64,000 nt of DNA, from the NCBI GenBank assembly GCA_944326585.1, contig CALVEN010000003.1:62001-126000 (forward strand). The letters are read 5' to 3'. This document shows, in pieces, positions 25,381 through 33,506 of the stretch (position 1 is the first letter of the stretch; each line of letters begins with the position of its first letter). The stretch comes from Candidatus Gastranaerophilales bacterium (GTDB taxonomy: Bacteria > Cyanobacteriota > Vampirovibrionia > Gastranaerophilales > Gastranaerophilaceae). The position numbers were made by a program, and so were the translations under genes. The notes below the pieces were generated by a model that was not told the origin of the DNA, searched no databases, and saw only the letters and a program-made list of their open reading frames with translations.

Positions 25381-26550
25381 TTAACTATGTTTCTCGATAA
25401 TTACCTTAGCCATCTCATCAAGCTTTTGGTAAGTATCTTCTTTGGCTTTGCCCTTAATCAAAATCGGCTCAATAAGTTCGACTTTCAAGTTTGACATCAT
25501 ATTTGTCAATTTGCCGACCAGATCGCCGCCCCAGCCGTATGAACCGATAATTGTTGCATATTTAGCTTTTGGGTTAAGGATATTAACCAGATATGCCGCA
25601 TTTGCAGCCGCAGGATGCGGAGAACAAAGCACCATAGAGGCACCAAGTACGATTGTTTTTGCATCCACAAGCGCCATTGCCAGATCTCCAAGATCATCGG
25701 ACACAATATCGTGCTTAAGTGTCTGAATTCCAGCCGCATTAAGTTTATCCGCAAGATAGTTAATCATTTGCTCTACACTGCCGTACATTGAAACGTAAGG
25801 CAATACAACAAGATTTTTTGCCTCATCGCTTGACCAATCTTCGTATAAATCAAGTATGAATTTCGGATTTTTATAAATCGGTCCGTGGCTCGGCAAAATC
25901 ATCTCAGGATTCAATTCTCTGACCTGTTTTGTATATTTCTGGCACATTTTTCTGAAAGGCATCATAATTTCCGCGTAATAACGTTTTGCGGAATGTTCAA
26001 GCTCTTTGCTGTCATCCGCGAAAATATCGTCAAACGTATAATGCGCGCCCAAAAAGTCACATGTACAAAGAAGATTATCTTCAACAATATACGTAAACAT
26101 GGTATCCGGCCAGTGAACCCCCGGTGCCATAAAGAATTTCAGGGTTTTGTCACCGAGAGAAAGCTCCTCATCGTTTTTGATAACCTGAATTCTGTCTTCC
26201 GGGATCAAAAGCATTTCCATTATGTTGTTTTTGCAAAACTGATTAGTTACAATTACAGCTTCGGGATATTTTTTAATCAATTCGGGCAAAGTTCCCGTGT
26301 GATCCTGCTCGCCATGGTTTGCGATAATATAATCGACTTTAGCGATGTTATTTTCGTCAAGATTTTTCAGATATTCTCCGGATTTGGGCGGGTACATTGT
26401 ATCAATAAGTGCAATTTTTTCCGAACCTTTTACAAGATACGAATTATAACTTGTCCCCTGTTCAAGCGGAATAAGTTCATCAAAAATCTTGCGTTCTCTG
26501 TCGTTTAGCCCGCAGTAAAAAACATTATTTTTAATTTCACGGAATTTCAT
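25381..26550 (-). CDS. Flavodiiron protein (A-type flavoprotein)
   Basis: Oxygen or nitric oxide reductase that detoxifies O2/NO with electrons from rubredoxin (389 residues). The metallo-beta-lactamase-like domain has the diiron ligands in ANHGEQDHTGTLPEL (HxExDH), GVHWPDTM, CDFLGAHY and LPSHGPIY. The C-terminal flavodoxin domain starts at LVVLPYVSMYGSVEQM and includes GSYGWGGDLVGK. No extra rubredoxin or flavin reductase domain is fused. It lies downstream of rubrerythrin and rubredoxin genes, the expected electron donors. Confidence 0.93.
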   Translation of the reverse strand: MKFREIKNNVFYCGLNDRERKIFDELIPLEQGTSYNSYLVKGSEKIALIDTMYPPKSGEYLKNLDENNIAKVDYIIANHGEQDHTGTLPELIKKYPEAVIVTNQFCKNNIMEMLLIPEDRIQVIKNDEELSLGDKTLKFFMAPGVHWPDTMFTYIVEDNLLCTCDFLGAHYTFDDIFADDSKELEHSAKRYYAEIMMPFRKMCQKYTKQVRELNPEMILPSHGPIYKNPKFILDLYEDWSSDEAKNLVVLPYVSMYGSVEQMINYLADKLNAAGIQTLKHDIVSDDLGDLAMALVDAKTIVLGASMVLCSPHPAAANAAYLVNILNPKAKYATIIGSYGWGGDLVGKLTNMMSNLKVELIEPILIKGKAKEDTYQKLDEMAKVIIEKHS

Positions 26551-26584
26551 TGTTTCTCCTTTATCTATTTATATTACGGTTTGA

Positions 26585-26618
26585 GAAAATCCGCAAAGCC
26601 CATCAGGGCTAAGCGGAT
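26585..26618 (-). terminator. Hairpin between rubrerythrin and flavodiiron genes
   Basis: On the minus strand ATCCGC and GCGGAT enclose an inner AGCCC/GGGCT stem with a four-base loop; it is followed by TTTTCTC. This could be a partial terminator or an mRNA-processing/stability element giving different levels of the two enzymes. Confidence 0.6.
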
Positions 26619-26624
26619 GAGTTA

Positions 26625-27164
26625 TTAATAATTTTTAGCTTTCATAAAGAAATAAGCTTTGGGGTGTTTGCACACAGGACACAATTCCGGAGCATTTTCA
26701 CCTTCAAATACATGCCCGCAGTTTGCGCATTCCCATACAACTTTATCGGGTTTATTGAAAACGGCATTGTTTTTAACGTTTTCCAGCAGCTTTCTGTAAC
26801 GTTCTTCGTGCTCTTTTTCAATTTTGCCGACCATTTCAAAAAGAACCGCAAGTTCCGTAAAGCCCTCTTCTTTAGCCTCTTTGGCAAACTGAGCATACAT
26901 TTCCGTCCACTCGTAATTTTCGCCGTTTGCGGCATCTTCAAGCGCTTTTAAAGTTTCCGGCACTTTGCCGTCGTGCAAATATTTGAACCAGATTTTTGCA
27001 TGTTCTTTTTCGTTATTGGCTGTTTCTTCAAATATTTTGCTTATCTGCACAAAACCTTCTTTTTTAGCCTGAGATGCGTAATAAGTGTATTTGTTTCTGG
27101 CCTGAGATTCACCGGAAAATGCTGCCAGCAGATTTTTTTCCGTCTTTGTTCCTTTTAAATCCAT
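26625..27164 (-). CDS. rbr: Rubrerythrin
   Basis: Non-haem diiron peroxidase (179 residues) that reduces hydrogen peroxide in anaerobes. The ferritin-like domain has the diiron ligands in [26 protein letters not shown] and [15 protein letters not shown]; the C-terminal rubredoxin-like iron site is [17 protein letters not shown]. The gene begins three bases after the rubredoxin stop and is downstream of the Fur/PerR-type regulator. Confidence 0.95.
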   Translation of the reverse strand: MDLKGTKTEKNLLAAFSGESQARNKYTYYASQAKKEGFVQISKIFEETANNEKEHAKIWFKYLHDGKVPETLKALEDAANGENYEWTEMYAQFAKEAKEEGFTELAVLFEMVGKIEKEHEERYRKLLENVKNNAVFNKPDKVVWECANCGHVFEGENAPELCPVCKHPKAYFFMKAKNY

Positions 27165-27167
27165 ATT

Positions 27168-27323
27168 TTACTCCTGAATATCTTCTTTTAATTCTTCAAA
27201 CATTTCTTTAGGCATAGCGCATAAAGGGCATGTCCAGTCATCCGGAAGCTTTTTAAAAGGTACTCCGTCATTTTCAGCCGGATCATAAACATAACCGCAA
27301 ACCGTGCATAAATACTTTTCCAT
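27168..27323 (-). CDS. Rubredoxin (51 residues)
   Basis: A small iron-sulfur electron carrier, easily missed by size cut-offs. Translation gives a protein starting [19 protein letters not shown] and ending [11 protein letters not shown], with the four iron-binding cysteines in CTVCG (C6, C9) and CPLCA (C32, C35) and the conserved aromatic and DDW residues. It has a strong AAAGGAGAG ribosome site. It is 14 bases after the regulator gene and three bases before rubrerythrin, and is the probable donor to the flavodiiron protein and rubrerythrin. Confidence 0.93.
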   Translation of the reverse strand: MEKYLCTVCGYVYDPAENDGVPFKKLPDDWTCPLCAMPKEMFEELKEDIQE

Positions 27324-27337
27324 AATTTCTCTCCTTT

Positions 27338-27712
27338 TTATTTCTGACAGTCTTTACACAAACCCTTGAAAACTATTTCATGACCTGTTATTCTAAAGCC
27401 TGTTTCTTCCTCTGTTTTCTTAACAACGTCCTCAGCCACATTTGACGTCACATCATACACTCTGCCGCATTTTTCACATATAAAATGATAATGCAAATGC
27501 GTATTATGATCAAAATGCGACGACATTTCAAGTCCGTCGATTTTCTTAATTATTCCCGCTTCCGCAAGCTGGCTTAAGTTTCTGTACAAAGTCGCCTTGC
27601 TTACCTGCGGATATTCAATCTGAATTATTGAATACAACTGTTCGGCAGTCGGATGTATTACATTTTCCTTTAACGCATCCAGTACAACTTCTCTTTGTTT
27701 TGAATAATTCAT
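27338..27712 (-). CDS. Fur-family regulator, PerR-like
   Basis: Metal-dependent repressor of 124 residues. The winged helix covers [20 protein letters not shown] and [16 protein letters not shown]; the dimer domain has the regulatory-site histidines in [14 protein letters not shown] and the structural zinc cysteines CEKC and CKDC. Heading an operon of rubredoxin, rubrerythrin and flavodiiron protein indicates peroxide/oxygen sensing (PerR) more than iron uptake (Fur). A Fur-type box lies just upstream, so it probably represses itself and the operon. Confidence 0.9.
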   Translation of the reverse strand: MNYSKQREVVLDALKENVIHPTAEQLYSIIQIEYPQVSKATLYRNLSQLAEAGIIKKIDGLEMSSHFDHNTHLHYHFICEKCGRVYDVTSNVAEDVVKKTEEETGFRITGHEIVFKGLCKDCQK

Positions 27713-27728
27713 ACTTTATACCTCAACT

Positions 27729-27743
27729 TGATAATCATTCTCA
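27729..27743. promoter_or_regulatory. Fur/PerR box upstream of the regulator
   Basis: TGATAATCATTCTCA matches the 7-1-7 Fur/Per box pattern (TGATAATNATTATCA) at 14 of 15 positions. It sits 17 bases before the regulator start, where it would block transcription of the whole cluster. Confidence 0.7.
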
Positions 27744-27846
27744 TTTTAAACCAAATTAATCAGCAAGTCAATTCAAAAGTTAATTTCATCTTAATATAAA
27801 TACAAAAAAATGGCAATTTTTCAACTTGTTTTGTTTTAATGAAACT

Positions 27847-28131
27847 ATGGAAGTGGTAGTGAAAGAAAATATCGCGAATAAACCGATGCACAATCCGCCT
27901 TATGTTCTTGGAGTAATTCAGGCACCGGATTATCATCTTGAGCCGGAACTGTATTCACATTTCAAGGCAACAAAAGAATTTAATCAAATTTCAAACGATA
28001 TTTTTGAAAAAAAACAAAAAGAAAAACCCGCGGACAGAAAAAAAACTCCAATCGGAGTATGGTGTACATTTGGGGCTGCCGCACTTTTTGTGCTTTATAA
28101 AATAATCAAAACTGCCGTGTTAAAAAAATAA
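27847..28131 (+). CDS. Small protein with C-terminal membrane helix, unknown function
   Basis: A 94-residue protein with no recognisable domain. The N-terminal two thirds are polar (NPPYVLGVIQAPDYHLEPEL), then KKTPIGVWCTFGAAALFVLYKII forms one membrane helix at the C-terminus, giving a tail-anchored topology. The frame extends seven codons upstream to TTG 27826; I prefer ATG 27847 although no ribosome site is obvious. It may be transcribed divergently from the Fur-type box region. Confidence 0.5.
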   Translation: MEVVVKENIANKPMHNPPYVLGVIQAPDYHLEPELYSHFKATKEFNQISNDIFEKKQKEKPADRKKTPIGVWCTFGAAALFVLYKIIKTAVLKK

Positions 28132-28192
28132 CCCCCTGAACACTTTTCTTATAATATATTTTATAGTAATATTTTATTAAAAAGGGGTTATT

Positions 28193-30769
28193 ATGAGAAA
28201 AATAATTATTTTGCTGAGCATATTTATAATGGGGAATTTAGCTTACTCAGCGGATTTCAACGTTTTTAAACTTGAAAACGGACAAACCGTTATAATCGAA
28301 GAAGTGCATTCAAATCCGATAGTCACGATAGATACCTGGGTAAAAACGGGTTCAATCAATGAAAACGATAGAAACAACGGCGTTTCGCATTTTTTGGAAC
28401 ATTTGTTTTTTAAAGGAACAACCCACCACGAGCCCGGCGAATTCGACAGAATTCTGGAGGCTAAAGGCGCCGTAAATAATGCCGCAACCAGCAAAGATTT
28501 TACACATTATCATATAACCATTCCGTCAAAAGACTTCAATCTGGCGCTGAATATGCACGCAGATATGCTGCAAAATCCGCTTATACCGCGTAAAGAAATG
28601 GAAAAGGAACGCAAAGTTGTCTTAGAAGAAATTTCAAAAGACATCAATTCGCCGTCCTCAAAGGTTTACGACAACCTTGTTGATATGATGTACACAAACC
28701 ACCCCTATAAACGCAAAGTAATAGGTACAAGCGAAATTATAGGCACAATTACACGGGAAGAAATACTTGATTATTTTAATAAATACTACACTCCATCAAA
28801 TATGGTCACCATAATTGCAGGAGATGTAAATACAGAATCAGCGCTTGAAAGGGTTAAATCGGAATTTTCAAAAGAATTTAAAAAAGTACCAAAACACAAC
28901 TATCCGAAAGAAAAACAATTAACCGCACAGCTTAGAAAAACCGAACTTATGGAGACCCAATCAGGCTATATGCTGGTAGGCTTTAGAGGGACGAAAATAA
29001 CAGACAACGACTCATACGCGCTTGACGTGCTTTCGACAATCCTCGGCGACGGAAGATCCTCAGTGCTTTACAGAAAAATAAAAGATGAAAAACAGCTTGC
29101 ATTCTCAATCGGCGCAGCAAATGCAACATTTAAAGATGACGGACTTTTTTACATTTCGGCAAACTTTACCCCTGAAAATGCCGAAAAGCTTGAAAAAAAC
29201 ATCTTTGAAGAAATTAATGAGATAAAGAAAACCGGGGTTACGCCGGAACAGGTAAGGCTTGCACAAAATTTAATTGAGCGTGACACCTATTACGCAAGAG
29301 AATCCGTAACCAATATTGCGCAGGAAATCGGCTATACCTTTGTTACAACCGGCGGAACAAAATTCTACGAAAACTATATTGAAAATATTAAAAAAGTAAC
29401 TCCCGCAGATGTAAAACGCGTTGCTAACAAATACCTCGGCGTTGAAAAAAGCGCCGTGTCAATAGTTTTGCCGAAAAAATCAAACGAAGTACAAATTTCC
29501 GATAAAAAACCGCTTAATTTAAAAGCTGCACTTGTAAGCGAAAATTCGGAAACCCAAAAATACACTCTGTCCAACGGTGCAACACTTCTTTTAACTCCGA
29601 ATGCCGCAAATGACATTATCGCTATAAGCATTTTTTCAAAAGGCGGAGAATTTTTGGAAAAAATACCCGGTACAGGCAAACTTACGGCATCTGTTATACT
29701 TAAAGGCACAAAAAAATATTCCTCGAACGAACTTTCGGAATTAATGGAAGATAACGGAATAAAAATCTCTCCAATATCAAAAGCCGACAGCTTTTCCGTG
29801 AATATTTTGACCACCAAAACCGAATATGACAAAACCCTTGATATTTTAAACGAAATTGTAAATAACGCAATCCTTGATAATTACGAAATTGAAAAAGCGC
29901 GCGCGGAAAAAATTAACGCCATCCGCAAAAACCGCGACCTGCCTCTGCAAAAGGCAATTGAAGAATACAACACCCTGATTTATCAAGGAAGCGTCTATTC
30001 AAACTCCACCAAAATCCTTGAAAAAACAATGCCTCAAATTGAACAAGCAGATATTCAGGAATTTTATAAAACCGTATTTGCGCCCCGCAATGTGGTAATT
30101 TCAATAAACGGCAATGTGGATAAAGAAAAAACAATTGCGGAAATGACTAAAATTTTCAATAACAGAACAGGCGAAACTTTTTCATACGATAAACTGACAA
30201 TTCCGGACATCAAAACTCCGAAAATATCAACCCAAATTGACAAAACCACGGAAACAGCCTGGATATTCTTAGGCTGGCAGACCTCCGGACTTTCAAACCT
30301 GAAAGATTATGCTGCATTGCAGGTAATAGATTCAATACTTGGTTCGGGAATGAGCTCACGCCTTTTCAAAAACCTCAGAGATCAAGAGGGACTTGCATAT
30401 CAACTGGGTTCAAGTTTTAACCCGAGTATGCTCAGAGGGAATTTTGTCGTCTACATAGGTACCAACCCGAATACACTGGAAAAAGCAAAAACAGAGCTTT
30501 TCGAAGAAATTAACAGACTCAAAACCGAATACGTCGGCACAAAAGAGCTTCAGGATGCAAAGGACAAAATTATCGGACAATTTGTAATCGCACAGGAAAC
30601 CAACCTTGAAAAAGCAGCAACTTCCGGATGGTTTGAAGCTTCCAAACGCGGCTATGAGTTCAAAAATGAATACTCAAAACTCATAAACAGCGTCACTGAA
30701 TCCGACATAATTGAAGTTGCAAATAAATATTTCAATAACAATTACGTACTCTCCGTTGTAAAAAATTAA
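28193..30769 (+). CDS. M16-family zinc metalloprotease (double-domain)
   Basis: Exported protease of 858 residues. An N-terminal signal peptide (RKIIILLSIFIMGNLAYS) is followed by a first M16 half with the inverted zinc motif HFLEH (H66, E69, H70) and the downstream glutamates in EKERKVVLEEI, then a second M16 half (from about residue 455, KYTLSNGATLLLT) that lacks HxxEH and so should be structural. GMSSRLFKNLRDQEGLAY is the usual R/Y substrate-binding segment of the inactive half. It has an AAAAAGGGG ribosome site. Homologues degrade small peptides in the periplasm. Confidence 0.9.
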   Translation: MRKIIILLSIFIMGNLAYSADFNVFKLENGQTVIIEEVHSNPIVTIDTWVKTGSINENDRNNGVSHFLEHLFFKGTTHHEPGEFDRILEAKGAVNNAATSKDFTHYHITIPSKDFNLALNMHADMLQNPLIPRKEMEKERKVVLEEISKDINSPSSKVYDNLVDMMYTNHPYKRKVIGTSEIIGTITREEILDYFNKYYTPSNMVTIIAGDVNTESALERVKSEFSKEFKKVPKHNYPKEKQLTAQLRKTELMETQSGYMLVGFRGTKITDNDSYALDVLSTILGDGRSSVLYRKIKDEKQLAFSIGAANATFKDDGLFYISANFTPENAEKLEKNIFEEINEIKKTGVTPEQVRLAQNLIERDTYYARESVTNIAQEIGYTFVTTGGTKFYENYIENIKKVTPADVKRVANKYLGVEKSAVSIVLPKKSNEVQISDKKPLNLKAALVSENSETQKYTLSNGATLLLTPNAANDIIAISIFSKGGEFLEKIPGTGKLTASVILKGTKKYSSNELSELMEDNGIKISPISKADSFSVNILTTKTEYDKTLDILNEIVNNAILDNYEIEKARAEKINAIRKNRDLPLQKAIEEYNTLIYQGSVYSNSTKILEKTMPQIEQADIQEFYKTVFAPRNVVISINGNVDKEKTIAEMTKIFNNRTGETFSYDKLTIPDIKTPKISTQIDKTTETAWIFLGWQTSGLSNLKDYAALQVIDSILGSGMSSRLFKNLRDQEGLAYQLGSSFNPSMLRGNFVVYIGTNPNTLEKAKTELFEEINRLKTEYVGTKELQDAKDKIIGQFVIAQETNLEKAATSGWFEASKRGYEFKNEYSKLINSVTESDIIEVANKYFNNNYVLSVVKN

Positions 30770-30906
30770 CAAAATTACAAAAACTCTGAAAAAATTTTAA
30801 AGAATTATTAATTTACACCGAATAAATGAACAAATTTATCAAAAAATCGTTATAATTATAGAGAGACAAATCCGGTTAGTTTATTACAAAAAAAGGAGAA
30901 GGAATT

Positions 30907-31197
30907 ATGACAGAAGAACAAAAATGTGAAACACAAAAATGCGATTGCATTTGTATGTCAAAGGGGTTTAGAAAATTTTTAATCGTAACATGCGGATCAT
31001 TTTTCGGCGTATTTTTTGCATTGAGCTTATTTCACGCTGTAAACAAACCGCCGATGCCGGGTATGTATCCGCCGCCTCCGTATTATCATCATGAATGCAG
31101 ATGCGACCACCACAGACACCACGGCGATTTTCATAAAAAATTCCCGCCTAAACCGGATCGCAAAGCTCCCCACAAATTTGATAAAAAAGCTAAATAA
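30907..31197 (+). CDS. Small Cys- and His-rich membrane protein, unknown function
   Basis: A 96-residue protein not recognised from any family. It starts with a cysteine cluster (CETQKCDCICMSKG), has one membrane helix (FLIVTCGSFFGVFFALSLF), then a Pro-rich stretch (PPMPGMYPPPPYYHH) and a tail rich in His, Cys and Lys (CRCDHHRHHGDFHKKF). Metal binding is plausible from composition only. It has a strong AAAAGGAGAAGG ribosome site and a TATAAT-like promoter near 30850, and it ends just before a terminator. Confidence 0.7.
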   Translation: MTEEQKCETQKCDCICMSKGFRKFLIVTCGSFFGVFFALSLFHAVNKPPMPGMYPPPPYYHHECRCDHHRHHGDFHKKFPPKPDRKAPHKFDKKAK

Positions 31198-31199
31198 TT

Positions 31200-31224
31200 T
31201 AAAGGGCGGAAATTCCGCCCTTTA
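31200..31224. terminator. Bidirectional terminator
   Basis: AAAGGGCGG-AAATT-CCGCCCTTT forms a 9-bp stem between the convergent 30907 and 31229 genes, with T-rich sequence on the plus side and A-rich on the other. Confidence 0.85.
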
Positions 31225-31228
31225 TTTA

Positions 31229-31831
31229 TTACCAGTTAGTTCTTACGACAGTTTGTTTACCGTGCCTGTCGTACATTTTATCTTTATACCAGAGTCCCTT
31301 AAACTTTCCGTCAGGCTCATACATATACTGCATGTCCTTTGAGGTAAAATATATTGCACTGACAAGTTTCCCGCCCGCTTTATACTGCTTTGAATTATAC
31401 GGAAAATTCGGATAATTTTCGGAAATTACATCCACATATTTCAAATGTCCGTACGGGTCATAGTAAAAAACATTGCGCGGATTATTTTTATATTGAAGTG
31501 CATATATTATTAATATATTACCTTTATAATAAAAAGAACAAATATTAGCGTCTTTCGTTTCTTTCACGTTATCGCGCGCAAGCATGTAATGCTCTTTATA
31601 ATTTTGATCTTTTTTAAAAGGTTTAAATTCTTCTTTGAATTCATCCTTGGTATAATTATTAACACTGTTTTCGCCGAACAGAATATCGTGATAATACTCA
31701 ATTGTTGAATCACGCTGGATTTGAGTCATATCAACCCAGTCAAAACGAGCTTCGCCTGTCAGAGTAACACCTTCCGCGCTTACACTCAGACCCAAAATCA
31801 ATAATGCCGTTAATAAAAATAATTTTTTCAT
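31229..31831 (-). CDS. Exported protein, unknown function
   Basis: A 200-residue protein with a clear signal peptide (KKLFLLTALLILGLSVSAEG); the ATG at 31831 was chosen because it starts exactly there. The mature part is soluble and rich in aromatic and charged residues; the C-terminus YEPDGKFKGLWYKDKMYDR recalls MORN-like repeats (Y-x-x-G-x-x-x-G). I cannot assign a function. The 523-bp repeat element begins 40 bases upstream. Confidence 0.65.
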   Translation of the reverse strand: MKKLFLLTALLILGLSVSAEGVTLTGEARFDWVDMTQIQRDSTIEYYHDILFGENSVNNYTKDEFKEEFKPFKKDQNYKEHYMLARDNVKETKDANICSFYYKGNILIIYALQYKNNPRNVFYYDPYGHLKYVDVISENYPNFPYNSKQYKAGGKLVSAIYFTSKDMQYMYEPDGKFKGLWYKDKMYDRHGKQTVVRTNW

Positions 31832-31871
31832 AATAAAAATTTTAACAAAAATTTTTGCGTTTGGCAACAAC

Positions 31872-32394
31872 TTACATAAAAACTATTATGGGTATCTTAT
31901 TATGTTCACTCTTTCTTTTTATTGCGATGTAAAAAGAAAGAGTGAACCGAGAAAGAAAAACACGCTAAATAAATTGCAATCCTACGGATTGCTCAAGCCC
32001 TGACGGGCGCACATCCGTGCCGTTGCAAGCTATCGCTTGCAATTCCTCACCGCGCCTTCTTACTCGCTCGCAATAAACGGCATTACGGCGGCGGAGTTCT
32101 CCGCCGACCTTCAGCCTCTGCTCGCTCCCGCTATAATCACGGCGCGGCTTAAACAAATATTCGACCTTAACGGAACGAGCAATCATTACATAACGAGACA
32201 GCTACAAAGCGAGCGTTGTCTGAGCGGCAAGTCTTTTGGATCCCGCAACAAGTGCGGGATGACGTTTAGCGAGTTTGCGAGCTCAGGGCGAGTTATAGTA
32301 ATGATTAGCGAGTGCAGTTCCGGTCGAGAGCTTCTTTGGTTACTTTCTTGTCGGTACAAGAAAGTAACAGGTACTGATAATAGTTTTTATGTAA
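31872..32394. mobile_element. 523-bp element with 18-bp perfect terminal inverted repeats (MITE-like)
   Basis: TTACATAAAAACTATTAT at 31872-31889 is exactly complementary to 32377-32394. Inside is a chain of hairpins: CACTCTTTCTTTTT/AAAAAGAAAGAGTG (31907-31944), GCAATCC/GGATTGC, GCCC/GGGC, TGCAAGC/GCTTGCA, CGGCGGAG/CTCCGCCG (32089-32106), TCCCGCA/TGCGGGA and GTTACTTTCTTG/CAAGAAAGTAAC. The GC content is clearly above the flanks. No transposase is encoded; a 123-codon frame inside is just an open reading of the repeats. No convincing target-site duplication is visible. It is either a non-autonomous mobile element or a stack of REP-type palindromes. Confidence 0.55.
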
Positions 32395-32471
32395 CAATCC
32401 AAAAATAAAATTAAAGTTTTTGTTATATCTGCCGTAAATAAATTAGTGTAGATAAAATATAGGAGATATTT

Positions 32472-32960
32472 ATGTCAGGTGAAGGTGAATTAAAACTAAA
32501 CTCATTACATTTTGAAGGAACAAATTACAAAAAAGCATTAGCTCCGGGCGAAAATATCCAAAATTATTTCAGACAAGAAGATATTTTTACAGAATTCAAA
32601 AAACAAACACGTTCAACTCCGGAAATTGATGATGCATATATTGAAATTAAAAATGACGGTGCTTCAAAAAGAGATCTGCAAGGTCATGATATAGCAGGAC
32701 GTCCATACAACATAAGCGGCTTTAAAGTTATGCTAAATAGCGCTATGTACAAAAAGTTCATTGAGATTAACGGTGATGATTTTACCGAAGGTTTAAACGA
32801 CTATGGCGAAAAAGTTATGCTATATGACGAATCAAAATCCGACAGAAAAATCACAATGTTTTCGGAAGAGGTTACACCTCAAGGCGAAACCTTTTACGCG
32901 ATTAAAGATAACGACGGGAATATCTTTAAGTTTGATGAGGATGGCAACGCAATACAATAA
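32472..32960 (+). CDS. Unknown soluble protein with N-terminal F-x-G motif
   Basis: A 162-residue protein, not recognised. Near the N-terminus is LNSLHFEGTNYKKA, matching the F-x-G tag seen in other genes of the window. The rest is acidic and soluble (EVTPQGETFYAIKDNDGN), without membrane segments or cysteines. TAGGAGAT gives a good ribosome site. It is a single gene with its own terminator. Confidence 0.65.
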   Translation: MSGEGELKLNSLHFEGTNYKKALAPGENIQNYFRQEDIFTEFKKQTRSTPEIDDAYIEIKNDGASKRDLQGHDIAGRPYNISGFKVMLNSAMYKKFIEINGDDFTEGLNDYGEKVMLYDESKSDRKITMFSEEVTPQGETFYAIKDNDGNIFKFDEDGNAIQ

Positions 32961-32965
32961 TTATT

Positions 32966-32987
32966 AAGCCGGCAAAGCCGGCTTTTA
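32966..32987 (+). terminator. Terminator of the 32472 gene
   Basis: AAGCCGGC-AAA-GCCGGCTTTT, an 8-bp GC-rich stem followed by a short T-run, begins five bases after the stop. Confidence 0.85.
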
Positions 32988-33104
32988 TTATGTTCTGGAA
33001 TGTGTAATAATAACTCTTAATAAAAATCACCGGAAGGATTACCCACCTGTGGTTATTGAAATTTTGTTTTTAGTTTATGCTAATATATAAAAGGAGTTAA
33101 AATT

Positions 33105-33506
33105 ATGAAAAAAAATCTGATTACAATTTTGTTAATTTTTGCGGTGCCTGTAATTGCGTATATGGCATTGACAAAATCCGCCGCAACAACAGCACAGCCT
33201 GCGGCTACCGCAACAAACACAGCCAACAAACCGCAGGTAATCAAATTTACATCCGCGATGTGTCTTGACTGCCAGAAAATGAACGATATTTTCAAAGAAA
33301 TTTTTCCGAAATACGAAGGCAAAATTATCTTGACAGAAATTCCTGTTCAAGACGGAACCTCATTTACAAATTCACAAATCGAAAAATACAGCGTCACTCT
33401 TGTACCGACAATCATTTTGCTTGACGCAACCGGCAAACAGGTAAAAAGAATTGAAGGTGCAATTGAAAAAGAAGAAATGGAAAACCTTTTGAAAGGTCTT
33501 GAATAA
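33105..33506 (+). CDS. Membrane-anchored thioredoxin-like protein
   Basis: A 133-residue protein with an N-terminal hydrophobic anchor (NLITILLIFAVPVIAYMAL), an Ala/Thr-rich linker and a thioredoxin fold containing the redox motif CLDC (C53, C56) in FTSAMCLDCQKM and the cis-proline segment VTLVPTIILL. It probably carries electrons across the periplasm. The stop overlaps the next gene by one base (TAATG); that gene encodes a CcdA-type transmembrane electron carrier, so the two form a DsbD-like pair. Confidence 0.85.
   Translation: MKKNLITILLIFAVPVIAYMALTKSAATTAQPAATATNTANKPQVIKFTSAMCLDCQKMNDIFKEIFPKYEGKIILTEIPVQDGTSFTNSQIEKYSVTLVPTIILLDATGKQVKRIEGAIEKEEMENLLKGLE

Noticed and set aside
31975-32060. 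tRNA-like cluster of hairpins
   Set aside because: No acceptor stem, T-loop or anticodon arrangement can be built; they are separate palindromes.
32037-32408. A 123-codon open frame inside the 31872-32394 element
   Set aside because: It is a read-through of consecutive palindromes; no ribosome site, no family resemblance, and composition follows the repeats.
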